Shown: piece after piece, positions 17,647 to 25,929 of the stretch
Numbering within the stretch: the first letter of the stretch is position 1
How the letters are laid out: each line of letters begins with the position of its first letter
DNA from: Pseudomonas khavaziana
GTDB lineage: Bacteria > Pseudomonadota > Gammaproteobacteria > Pseudomonadales > Pseudomonadaceae
Length of the DNA: 64,000 nt
Direction of reading: 5' to 3'
Assembly: GCF_019145205.1 (NCBI RefSeq)
Contig: NZ_JAHSTT010000002.1
Coordinates: 682,001-746,000, forward strand
Notes under the pieces: generated by a model
The model's database searches: none
What the model was told of the DNA's origin: nothing
Seen by the model: only the letters and a program-made list of their open reading frames with translations
Program-made: the position numbers and the translations under genes

Positions 17647-19350
17647 TTACTCGGCGAGGGCGATTGGCCCGATTTCATCGAACACATCACCTGGCCCCGG
17701 GTTCTCTGGGTGGGTGCTGCCACCGAAGTGGGTCATGATGCCCCAGACCGCATTGAGCGAGGTCTGTACCGCGCCTTCCACCCAGGCCGGGGTCCAGGAA
17801 ACATCATCGCCGGCGATGAAGATCCCCCGTTGTTCGGCGGGCATGTCCTTCTGCATGAAGTGCGCATACATGCGCTGGTTGTAGCGATAGTGACCGGGCA
17901 GGGCTCCCTTGAACGCGCCGAGGAAATGCGGGTCGGCTTCCCAGGAAACGGTAATCGGGTCGCCGATGATGCGTGCCTTGATATCGACTTTCGGGTAGAT
18001 CTTATTCAACGCGTCGAGGGCCAGTTTGACGCGCTTATCGATAGGCTGGGGCAGCATTTTCAGCGCATCGCTCATCCACGAGTAGGACAGGCAGATCACG
18101 CCCGGTTTGTCGTCACCGTTATCGAACAGATAGGTGCCGCGGGTCAGGCGATCGGTGAGGGTCATGCTCATCAGGTCGCGACCGGTTTGCGGGTCTTTGT
18201 CTTTCCAGAATGGGCGGTCGACCATCACAAAGGTTTTCGATGACTGCATGTAGCGCGTGCGGTCCAGGGCCATCCACATTTTTTGCGAGAACAGGGTTTC
18301 GTCGCATTCGATCTGGGTGGTCAGCAACCAGCTCTGGCAGGTGGTTAATACCGCGGCATATTCACGGGTGTCGCCGTAGTTGTCGGTGACGGCGAAGCGA
18401 CCGTCGGCGGCGTGGGCAATGCGTTTCACGCCTGCCCTTGGTGCGCCTCTATGCAGCGAGCTGAGGCTGGTGCCGGCGGGCCAGTGGGCGCAGCGTTCCG
18501 GCACGTGGCGCCAGATGCCCATGGGCACTTGCGCCACGCCGCCGACGACCAGGTGTTGATGGTCATCGCAATTGGTCATCACCACACGGAAGATTTCCAG
18601 CATGGAGTTGGGGAAGTCCGAGTCCCAGCCACCCGTGCCGAAGCCGACCTGGCCAAACACCTCGCGATGATGGAACGACAATTTGGCGAAGGCCTTGGAG
18701 GTAGCAACGAAGTCGTAGAAGGTACGGTCATCCCACAGCGGCACCAGTTTGTTCCACAGAGCCTTGAGGCGCGGTACATCGCGGTCGCGGATCGCCTGCT
18801 GGATGTCGCCGAACTGCGAGCCGGCTTCCAGGGCATCGGCCCAGGCATCGGCCACTTCCTGGAACAGAGCCGGCAAATCCGAGAGTTTTTGCGCGTAGTG
18901 GGTCTGGCCTTCCAGATCGATCACGGTACTGCCGGACGCCGGGGTCAGTGGGTTGGGAAAGGGTTTGGTCTCCAGGCCCAGCTTGTCCACGTAATGGTAG
19001 AACGCGGTGGACGACACGGGAAAACGCATGCCACCCAGCTCGGCGATGATGCCCTCGGCGCCTTCAAACGCCTGGGAGCGCAAACGCCCACCCATCTTCG
19101 AGGCTTCATACACCACCGGCTTGAGGCCCAGCTTCATCAGCTCGTAGGCTGCAACCAGGCCAGCGATACCGGCCCCCACGATCGCCACCTCGGCGCCATG
19201 GTGGGCGGCGGGAATACTGCCCAGCCCGGCGGGGTGTTCGATCCAGTCATCAAAGGCAAACGGGAAATCCGGGCCAAAAATGGTGATGGGTTTCTTGCCG
19301 TCTGCGGGGTGGCGATTGGTCTTGCTGATGGTGCTGGACGGAATGCTCAT
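17647..19350 (-). CDS. Flavin amine oxidase family protein, like tryptophan 2-monooxygenase/L-amino-acid oxidase
   Basis: A 567-residue cytoplasmic flavoprotein. The FAD Rossmann motif VAIVGAGIAGLVAAYELMKLG begins near residue 55 and is followed by VVYEASKMGGRLRS; the C-terminal FAD segment IFIAGDDVSWTPAWVEGAVQ is near 520. This matches Pseudomonas phenylalanine 2-monooxygenase, tryptophan 2-monooxygenase (IaaM) and their relatives, which give an amide or keto acid from aromatic amino acids. No signal sequence is seen. ATG at 19350. The gene lies downstream of an Lrp-family gene on the same strand and heads an operon with an amidase. Substrate choice between Trp, Phe and others is not readable here. 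Confidence 0.86.
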   Translation of the reverse strand: MSIPSSTISKTNRHPADGKKPITIFGPDFPFAFDDWIEHPAGLGSIPAAHHGAEVAIVGAGIAGLVAAYELMKLGLKPVVYEASKMGGRLRSQAFEGAEGIIAELGGMRFPVSSTAFYHYVDKLGLETKPFPNPLTPASGSTVIDLEGQTHYAQKLSDLPALFQEVADAWADALEAGSQFGDIQQAIRDRDVPRLKALWNKLVPLWDDRTFYDFVATSKAFAKLSFHHREVFGQVGFGTGGWDSDFPNSMLEIFRVVMTNCDDHQHLVVGGVAQVPMGIWRHVPERCAHWPAGTSLSSLHRGAPRAGVKRIAHAADGRFAVTDNYGDTREYAAVLTTCQSWLLTTQIECDETLFSQKMWMALDRTRYMQSSKTFVMVDRPFWKDKDPQTGRDLMSMTLTDRLTRGTYLFDNGDDKPGVICLSYSWMSDALKMLPQPIDKRVKLALDALNKIYPKVDIKARIIGDPITVSWEADPHFLGAFKGALPGHYRYNQRMYAHFMQKDMPAEQRGIFIAGDDVSWTPAWVEGAVQTSLNAVWGIMTHFGGSTHPENPGPGDVFDEIGPIALAE

Positions 19351-19390
19351 GGCTGACCTTACTGACGGCTCGGCGGGATATGGCCCGTTG

Positions 19391-19457
19391 AGTATAGGAA
19401 AAGATGGCAGCCAGTTTAGGGAGCGTTGCGTTCGTTAATAAGACGCAATGTGTCGTC
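19391..19457 (-). promoter_or_regulatory. Candidate promoter and Lrp-type operator upstream of the flavin oxidase gene
   Basis: On the minus strand CCTATACT provides a strong -10 (TATACT, 19396-19391) resembling the sigma-S extended form, with a poor -35 (CTAAAC) 17 bases before it. About 50 bases further upstream is GACGACACATTGCGTC (19457-19442), a dyad with four-base arms GACG/CGTC and AT-rich centre, the size of an Lrp/AsnC site. A weak -35 plus an upstream site suggests activation by the adjacent regulator; this is inference. Confidence 0.4.
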
Positions 19458-19496
19458 GGATTGCACTGATTTTTGTCAATGTGACGAATCCAGTGG

Positions 19497-19943
19497 TCAG
19501 ATTGGTTGGCCGCGATCCAGTTTGTTGCTGAGGATGATCGAGGTGGTGGTTTTTTCCACACCGTCGACAGTACCGATCTGGTCGAGCAGTTGATCCAACT
19601 GCTCCGGCGAATCGGTGCGCAGCCAGGCCACATAATCGAACTCGCCACTCACCGCGCACAACTGCTGTACTTGCGCCATGGCACTCAGCCTGCGCAGCAC
19701 CTCCTTGCCGGAACGCGGTTGTACGGTAATCCCCACATAAGCCTGTAACCCCCCATCTGCAACGCGTTGGCCCAGGCGCACGCCATACCCGGTGATCACC
19801 TGAGTTTTCTCCAGGCGCGCCAGGCGCGACGTCACCGTGGTGCGCGCAATGCCCAACTGGCGGGCGAGCATGGCCACGCTTTCGCGAGCGTTGAGCTGCA
19901 AGGCGGCGATGAGCTGGCGGTCGATTTCGTCTAGGGGGGACAA
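19497..19943 (-). CDS. Lrp/AsnC family transcriptional regulator
   Basis: A 148-residue regulator: N-terminal helix-turn-helix (LDEIDRQLIAALQLNARES, then LARQLGIARTTVTSRLARLE) and C-terminal RAM/AsnC ligand domain (AYVGITVQPRSGKEVLRRL, then VSGEFDYVAWLR). I favour the TTG at 19943, which has GGAG seven bases upstream and gives a normal family N-terminus; the upstream ATG at 19979 would add 12 atypical residues. It sits upstream of, and collinear with, the flavin oxidase operon, so sensing of an amino acid such as Trp or Phe and control of that operon is likely. Confidence 0.88.
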   Translation of the reverse strand: MSPLDEIDRQLIAALQLNARESVAMLARQLGIARTTVTSRLARLEKTQVITGYGVRLGQRVADGGLQAYVGITVQPRSGKEVLRRLSAMAQVQQLCAVSGEFDYVAWLRTDSPEQLDQLLDQIGTVDGVEKTTTSIILSNKLDRGQPI

Positions 19944-20024
19944 GGGGAGGCTCCAGTGCGGACGGCAATGAGCAAGCATGGTACAGGCTTGGTCCGGCTG
20001 AAAGAACCGCGACGCCAGACACGC

Positions 20025-20050
20025 AAAAGCCGCGCAATGCGCGGCTTTCT
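20025..20050 (-). terminator. Terminator downstream of the tRNA gene
   Basis: AAAGCCGCGC / GCGCGGCTTT stem with a three-base loop, T-rich on the minus strand (GCTTTT). It lies six bases past the tRNA 3' end in the direction of transcription, as expected for a single-tRNA transcript. Confidence 0.85.
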
Positions 20051-20054
20051 TGTT

Positions 20055-20131
<77 letters not shown>

Positions 20132-20145
20132 TCAGTAGGCCGCGG

Positions 20146-20175
20146 ATTATAACGATGGTTTCTTCAGTGTGCCAT
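20146..20175 (-). promoter_or_regulatory. Promoter of the tRNA gene, overlapping the end of the rmcA-like gene
   Basis: Minus-strand -10 TATAAT at 20151-20146 with an ATGGCA -35-like box 18 bases upstream (20175-20170). The bases after the -10, CCGCGGCC, are GC-rich as in stringently controlled stable-RNA promoters. The predicted start is a few bases before the tRNA 5' end at 20131. The TAA stop codon of the upstream gene is bases 3-5 of the TATAAT. Confidence 0.65.
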
Positions 20176-23100
20176 CCGAAAAATCCTCCTGCCTTGTACG
20201 AAGGAAGTTTGCGGCAAAAAGCGCCGGTGGCAGGGGCAGGCTGACGATGTAGCCTTGCATCTGTTCACACCCTTCTGCGGCGAGGAAGGCTTGCTGTGCA
20301 GTGTTCTCCACACCTTCGGCGATGATGGTGAATTGCATGCTGTGGCCGAGGGCGATGATGGCGCGCACGATGGCGACGTCGTGTGGGTCATCGGGCAGGC
20401 CGCGGACGAAGGATTGGTCGATCTTGAGGAAGTCCAGGGGCAGGCGCTTGAGGTAGCTGAGGGAAGAATAACCGGTGCCGAAATCGTCGATTGCCAATTG
20501 GACGCCCAGGCGCTTGAGTTGATGCAGCACCCCCAGGGCTTCTTCGGCCTGGCTCATGATGAAGTTTTCGGTGATCTCCAGCTGCAGGCAGCCGGGTTCC
20601 AGGCGGTAATCGTGCAGCAACTGTTCGATGCGTGACAGCAGCTTGGGGTGCCGCAATTGAGCGCCAGCAAGATTGACCGACAGTGGACCGAAATCGTCGA
20701 AAGCCTGTTGCCATACATGCAGCTGGCGGCAGGCCTGTTCAAGTACCCAGTCGCCAATCTGCAGGATCATGCCGTTCTCTTCGGCCAGGGCAATGAAGTG
20801 TTCAGGCGGGACTTCGCCCAAGGTCGGGTGGTGCCAGCGTATCAACGCTTCGGCGCCGATCAGTTCCTGGGTCACCAGGCTGCGCTTGGGTTGGTAATAC
20901 AGGCTCAATTCGTCACGTTCGATGGCGCGACGCAGCTCGTGTTCCAGCGCTACGCGTTCATTGGCCTGGGCGGTCAGGTCGCGGGTGTAGTGTTCGACCC
21001 GGTTGCGGCCCTTGGCTTTGGAGCGGTACATCGCGGCATCGGCGTTTTTGACCAGGGTGGCGACGTCGGTGCCGTCCTGTGGATACAGGCTGGTGCCGAT
21101 ACTGGCGCTGATAAAGAACTCGTGCTCTGCGGCCTGGAACGGCGGTGTAAAGCAATCGAGCAGTTTATTCGCAAGGTGCTGGGCATCGCTGGCCTGTTGC
21201 AAACCGGGAAGCAGGATGATGAATTCATCGCCACCCAGGCGGGCCACGGTGTCCACGTCACGCAGTTGCTCCTTGAGGCGTACGGCGATGTCTTTGAGCA
21301 GCAGGTCGCCTATCGGGTGGCCCAGGCTGTCATTGATGTGTTTGAAGCGGTCGAGGTCGAGAAACAACACCGCTCCCTGTTTGCCGCTTTCCTGTTGGCC
21401 GTTGAGGGCGGCCTGCAGCCGACTCTCGAACAGGGTGCGGTTGGGCAGGCCGGTCAGCGGATCATGGTGGGCCTGATAATCCAGGCGCGCCTGGGCCAGC
21501 TTGAGGCTGGAAATGTCAGCAAACACGGCCACGAAATGTGTGATCAATTGGTCGTGGTTACGCACGGCGCTGATGGTCAGCCAACTTGGATACACCTCGC
21601 CGTTTTTGCGGCGGTTGGAGATCTCACCTTGCCAGTGGCCGTGGGCCGTCAGTTGGTGCCACATGGCCGCATAGAAAGCGCTGTCATGCAGGCCGGAGGC
21701 GAGCAGGCGCGGGGTATGGCCGAGGGCTTCGGCCTCGCTGTAGCCGGTAATCTCACTGAAGGCGCGATTGACGGCGCTGATGTTCTGGCGGGTGTCGGTG
21801 ATCAAGACGCCTTCGGCGGTGCTTTCGAAGACCGTGGCGGCTTGTTGCAATTTTTCCTGCATTAACTGGCGTTCGGTGATGTCCCGGGCGATGGTCAGCA
21901 TGCAATCGTCGTCGCCGATCGGTAGAGGGCGGCTGGACACCTCGCAGAGACGAATCTGGCCGTCGGCGCGACGAATACGGCAGATGAAATCGCGGACAAA
22001 GCCGTCGCGTCGCATTAACTCCAGCAGCTGTTTACGTTCGTTGAGGTCGACCCAGATACCCAGGTCCAAAGTTGACTGATCAAGTGAAGTGGCGCTGGTG
22101 AAGCCGGTCAGGTGGCTGAAACCTTCGTTTACCTCAATCAGCAGTCCATCGCTCTGGCGGCTCAGCAGCAGGCCATCAGGGGAGGCATGGAACGCCTTGG
22201 CAAATTTCTCTTCGGAGGTTTGCAGCCGCTGTTGGGTTTCCTTGAGTTGAGTGATGTCGCGCACCACCACTACCAGCGCTTCGGTGGTATCGAGTTGGAA
22301 GGGCTCAGCCGAGATCAGCCCGGTAAATGCCTGGCCGTTGCTGCGGTGAAATTGCATTTCCAGATTGCGGATACTGGTGGTCTGCACCCGGTGCAGCAAG
22401 TCCGGTTCTACCCCTTGAATGCCCCATATATTCAGTTCAGTAGCGGTTTTGCCTATGACCTCGTTGGCGCTCAGGCCAATCTGGTCCTCGAATGCCTTAT
22501 TGACCTCCAGCAAGCAGCCATCGGACAGCCGCGCAATCACCAGGATGTCCGGACATTGCTGAAACACTGAGGCAAACTTCTGCTCGGACAGTTGCAGGGC
22601 TTCCTCGGTGCGTTTGGCTTCACTGATGTCGATCATCAAGCCACGTAGCACCGGCTCATGGCCATGTTCGATCAGGCTGACGATATCGCGAACCCACAGG
22701 CAGCGGCCATCAGCGGTAATCACTCGGTAGTCGACGCTATGATCGCGGTTGGCACGGGTTTCCCTGTAGCAATACGCCTCGGCTCGGGTCAGGTCGGCGG
22801 GATGGATAATATTGCGCCAGAATCCGGGAATCAGCCAATGGGCGCGGGGATAGCCGAGCAGGTCTTCGGCATGGGGTGACACATAGCTGTAGGTGAAATC
22901 GCTGATGCTCGCTTCCCAGGCAATGGCAGACAAGCTTTCCACCAGGCCACGATAGTGGTATTCGCTGCTACGCAGTTCTTGCTCAAGGGCGACCCGACGG
23001 GAGATTTCCGAGCTGAGCCGGCGGTTGATCCGAATCACTACTGCCAACACGGTGCTCAGTAGCAATACCGTTGGCAGACCGTATGTCAGCAGGTCCGCCC

Positions 23101-23890
23101 AGAGTGTGCGGTGATCCGTGAAGCTGCCGACCCAGTGTTGCTGGATCGCTTCGGTTTCGGCTGGGCTGAGGTCGGCGAGGACTTTGTCCAGGATGCCCAC
23201 CAGTATTTTTTCAGCCCGTGGGACGCCCATCGCCAGTTGGTAGCGGTAGGGCGTTTCACCACTTACGTACAAACCATCGAGTTTGAGTTGGCGCAGGCTC
23301 CAGACACTGGAGGCCAGGTCGCCGACTACCGCATCCACTTCATCGGTGGCCAGGGCTTGCAGCGTCGAGCTGACGTTGGGCATTGCGACGAGATTCAGGT
23401 CCGGATGGTGGGTACGCAGCAACTCATGGGGCGCGTAGTTTTCCACTACGGCAATTTTCAGGCCGTACAAATCCTTGAGGTTGCGTGGTTTCGCGCCACC
23501 TTCATGGGCAAGGATGACAATGGGGAAGTCAAGGTAGGGACGTGTGAAGGCCAGGAAGCTTTGGCGCTCCGGGGTGGACATGATGCCCGGTAGCAGGTCG
23601 ATCTGGTTGCTTTGGGCTTGTTCAAGCACTGCGGTCCAGTTGGCTGGCTCGACCAGCTTGATCCGCACGCCCAGGCGGTCCTGGATCAGGCGTACATAAT
23701 CAGCGGCCAGGCCCTGGTAACGGCTGTTTTCATCACGGTACTCGAAGGGGGGCCAGGACGCGTCCACGCCAAGGCGCAGCTCCTGATGGTCCGTCAACCA
23801 GCTACGCTCATCATCCGTAAGAGTCAACGCGCCAGCCGTTGCGGTCCAGGTCAGCAGCGACAGTAGTAACACGGTCGGCAATCTGGGCAT
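20147..23890 (-). CDS. rmcA: RmcA-like sensor with PAS, GGDEF and EAL domains
   Basis: A 1247-residue inner-membrane c-di-GMP enzyme. Order: signal peptide (residues 1-21), periplasmic amino-acid-binding-protein-like domain (about 25-270, LRLGVDASWPPFEYRDENSR), a transmembrane helix near 275-290, four PAS repeats (about 310-780), GGDEF with intact LGGDEF (886-890) and EAL (EALIRW, E1014). Length and architecture match P. aeruginosa PA0575/RmcA, reported to act mostly as a phosphodiesterase tuned by redox state in biofilms. As in PAO1, it lies beside a CAU tRNA and rpoD. Net activity here is not deducible from motifs since both catalytic signatures are intact. No gene partner is in the operon. 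Confidence 0.88.
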   Translation of the reverse strand: MPRLPTVLLLSLLTWTATAGALTLTDDERSWLTDHQELRLGVDASWPPFEYRDENSRYQGLAADYVRLIQDRLGVRIKLVEPANWTAVLEQAQSNQIDLLPGIMSTPERQSFLAFTRPYLDFPIVILAHEGGAKPRNLKDLYGLKIAVVENYAPHELLRTHHPDLNLVAMPNVSSTLQALATDEVDAVVGDLASSVWSLRQLKLDGLYVSGETPYRYQLAMGVPRAEKILVGILDKVLADLSPAETEAIQQHWVGSFTDHRTLWADLLTYGLPTVLLLSTVLAVVIRINRRLSSEISRRVALEQELRSSEYHYRGLVESLSAIAWEASISDFTYSYVSPHAEDLLGYPRAHWLIPGFWRNIIHPADLTRAEAYCYRETRANRDHSVDYRVITADGRCLWVRDIVSLIEHGHEPVLRGLMIDISEAKRTEEALQLSEQKFASVFQQCPDILVIARLSDGCLLEVNKAFEDQIGLSANEVIGKTATELNIWGIQGVEPDLLHRVQTTSIRNLEMQFHRSNGQAFTGLISAEPFQLDTTEALVVVVRDITQLKETQQRLQTSEEKFAKAFHASPDGLLLSRQSDGLLIEVNEGFSHLTGFTSATSLDQSTLDLGIWVDLNERKQLLELMRRDGFVRDFICRIRRADGQIRLCEVSSRPLPIGDDDCMLTIARDITERQLMQEKLQQAATVFESTAEGVLITDTRQNISAVNRAFSEITGYSEAEALGHTPRLLASGLHDSAFYAAMWHQLTAHGHWQGEISNRRKNGEVYPSWLTISAVRNHDQLITHFVAVFADISSLKLAQARLDYQAHHDPLTGLPNRTLFESRLQAALNGQQESGKQGAVLFLDLDRFKHINDSLGHPIGDLLLKDIAVRLKEQLRDVDTVARLGGDEFIILLPGLQQASDAQHLANKLLDCFTPPFQAAEHEFFISASIGTSLYPQDGTDVATLVKNADAAMYRSKAKGRNRVEHYTRDLTAQANERVALEHELRRAIERDELSLYYQPKRSLVTQELIGAEALIRWHHPTLGEVPPEHFIALAEENGMILQIGDWVLEQACRQLHVWQQAFDDFGPLSVNLAGAQLRHPKLLSRIEQLLHDYRLEPGCLQLEITENFIMSQAEEALGVLHQLKRLGVQLAIDDFGTGYSSLSYLKRLPLDFLKIDQSFVRGLPDDPHDVAIVRAIIALGHSMQFTIIAEGVENTAQQAFLAAEGCEQMQGYIVSLPLPPALFAANFLRTRQEDFSDGTLKKPSL

Positions 23891-23974
23891 AACGGTCTCG
23901 TTATGGCACGGGGAATGATTCGAGTGTAGACGGGCATTTCAGAGGAGGGGCGTTGCAAAAAATTTTATCTATGC

Positions 23975-24005
23975 AAAACAAAACCCCCGGCCTGGGCCGG
24001 GGGTT
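23975..24005 (-). terminator. Rho-independent terminator of rpoD
   Basis: Stem AACCCCCGGCC / GGCCGGGGGTT with a very short loop; on the minus strand it is followed by TTTTGTTTTG. It begins seven bases after the rpoD stop codon and closes the rpsU-dnaG-rpoD run. Confidence 0.92.
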
Positions 24006-24011
24006 CTGGTA

Positions 24012-25862
24012 TCACTCGTCGAGGAAGGAGCGCAGATGCTCGCTTCGCGTCGGGTGGCGCAACTTGCGCAGCGCCTTGGCTTCGATCTGACGAATCCGCT
24101 CGCGGGTCACGTCAAACTGCTTACCGACTTCCTCAAGGGTGTGGTCGGTATTCATGTCGATGCCGAAACGCATGCGCAGTACCTTGGCTTCACGGGCAGT
24201 GAGGCCGGACAGTACGTCGCGGGTCGCTTCTTTCAAGCTCTCAACGGTGGCAACATCGATTGGCGACTGCATGGTCGAGTCCTCGATGAAGTCACCCAGG
24301 TGGGAGTCTTCGTCATCACCAATCGGCGTTTCCATGGAGATCGGCTCTTTAGCGATCTTCAATACCTTGCGGATTTTATCCTCAGGCATTTCCATGCGTT
24401 CGCCCAGCTCTTCCGGGGTCGGTTCGCGACCCATTTCCTGCAACATCTGCCGGGAAATACGGTTGAGCTTGTTGATGGTCTCGATCATGTGCACCGGGAT
24501 ACGGATGGTGCGGGCCTGGTCGGCGATCGAGCGAGTGATCGCCTGACGGATCCACCAGGTGGCATAAGTCGAGAACTTGTAGCCGCGACGGTATTCGAAC
24601 TTGTCCACTGCCTTCATCAGGCCGATGTTGCCTTCCTGGATCAGATCGAGGAACTGCAGGCCACGGTTGGTGTACTTCTTGGCAATGGAGATCACCAGAC
24701 GCAAGTTCGCTTCAACCATCTCTTTCTTCGCGCGGCGGGCCTTGGCCTCACCGATCGACATGCGACGGTTGATGTCCTTGATCTCGGCAATCGTCAGACC
24801 GGTTTCGGTCTGCAGCGCGATCAGCTTCTGCTGGCAGCGGATGATGTCCGGCTGCAGGCGACCGATGGCCTCGGCGTATTTCGCCTTGCCCTTGGCCAGT
24901 GCGTCGGTCCAGCTTTCGTCAACTTCGTTGCCCGGGAACTGGCGCAGGAAGTCAGTACGCGGCATACGCGCATCACGTACACAGAGTTGCATGATTGCAC
25001 GCTCTTGGGCGCGCAGACGCTCAAGTGCGCTGCGAACGCGCTCAACCAGGCCTTCGAACTGCTTGGGCACCAGCTTGATCGGCATGAACAGCTCAGCCAG
25101 GGCTACCAGCTCGGCGATTGCCTGCTTGTTGCCACGGCCGTGCTTCTTCAAAGCCTTGCGGGTGATTTCCATTTGATCGGAAACCGCACCAAAACGCTGG
25201 GCCGCGACAACAGGGTCCGGACCGCTTTCGACTTCATCTTCGTCGTCGCTGCTGGCTTCAGCCTCGTCGTCGTCGGTGTCGTCGTCCGCTTTAGGGGCTT
25301 TCGGGTCGACAGGCGGCGGTACTTCGGCAGCAGGCGGCGCAATGCCGTCGTCCGGGTCGATATAACCGCTCAGGACGTCCGACAGGCGACCACCTTCGGT
25401 GGTGACGCGAGTGTACTCGGAGAGAATGTGGTCAACCGTGCCAGGGAAGTGCGCAATTGCGCCCATCACTTCACGGATGCCCTCTTCGATACGCTTGGCG
25501 ATTTCGATTTCGCCTTCGCGTGTCAGCAGCTCGACGGTACCCATTTCACGCATATACATGCGTACGGGGTCCGTCGTGCGGCCGATATCGGTCTCTACTG
25601 CAGCCAGCGCGGCAGCAGCTTCCTCAGCGGCGGCCTCGTCGGTATCAGCGTCGGCCAGCATAAGGGAGTCCTTATCTGGCGCGACTTCGAATACGTTGAT
25701 CCCCATGTCGTTAATCATGCGGATGATGTCTTCCACCTGCTCTGGATCTGAAATATCCTCAGGCAGATGGTCGTTGACCTCCGCGTAAGTCAGGTAACCC
25801 TGCTCACGACCTAGTGTGATCAACTCTTTGATACGAGACTGCTGTTGCGCTTTTCCGGACAT
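24012..25862 (-). CDS. rpoD: RNA polymerase primary sigma factor, sigma-70
   Basis: A 616-residue housekeeping sigma factor. Region 1.1 is at the start ([21 protein letters not shown]), region 1.2 at about 95-130 ([20 protein letters not shown]), then an acidic non-conserved insert ([20 protein letters not shown] near 190), region 2 with the -10-reading helix ([20 protein letters not shown]) and region 4 with the -35 helix-turn-helix ([20 protein letters not shown]) ending in HLRSFLDE. It directs core RNA polymerase to most promoters. It follows dnaG by 67 bases on the same strand, the usual macromolecular synthesis order. Confidence 0.98.
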   Translation of the reverse strand: MSGKAQQQSRIKELITLGREQGYLTYAEVNDHLPEDISDPEQVEDIIRMINDMGINVFEVAPDKDSLMLADADTDEAAAEEAAAALAAVETDIGRTTDPVRMYMREMGTVELLTREGEIEIAKRIEEGIREVMGAIAHFPGTVDHILSEYTRVTTEGGRLSDVLSGYIDPDDGIAPPAAEVPPPVDPKAPKADDDTDDDEAEASSDDEDEVESGPDPVVAAQRFGAVSDQMEITRKALKKHGRGNKQAIAELVALAELFMPIKLVPKQFEGLVERVRSALERLRAQERAIMQLCVRDARMPRTDFLRQFPGNEVDESWTDALAKGKAKYAEAIGRLQPDIIRCQQKLIALQTETGLTIAEIKDINRRMSIGEAKARRAKKEMVEANLRLVISIAKKYTNRGLQFLDLIQEGNIGLMKAVDKFEYRRGYKFSTYATWWIRQAITRSIADQARTIRIPVHMIETINKLNRISRQMLQEMGREPTPEELGERMEMPEDKIRKVLKIAKEPISMETPIGDDEDSHLGDFIEDSTMQSPIDVATVESLKEATRDVLSGLTAREAKVLRMRFGIDMNTDHTLEEVGKQFDVTRERIRQIEAKALRKLRHPTRSEHLRSFLDE

Positions 25863-25929
25863 AACACCCTATCCACTGAAGGTCTTGGCGGGCAAAAAAC
25901 AAGCCGAGGATTATACCCGAGCTATGACC

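Noticed and set aside
24036..25751. 571-codon open frame opposite rpoD
   Set aside because: Antisense to a conserved essential gene; composition typical of a GC-rich shadow.
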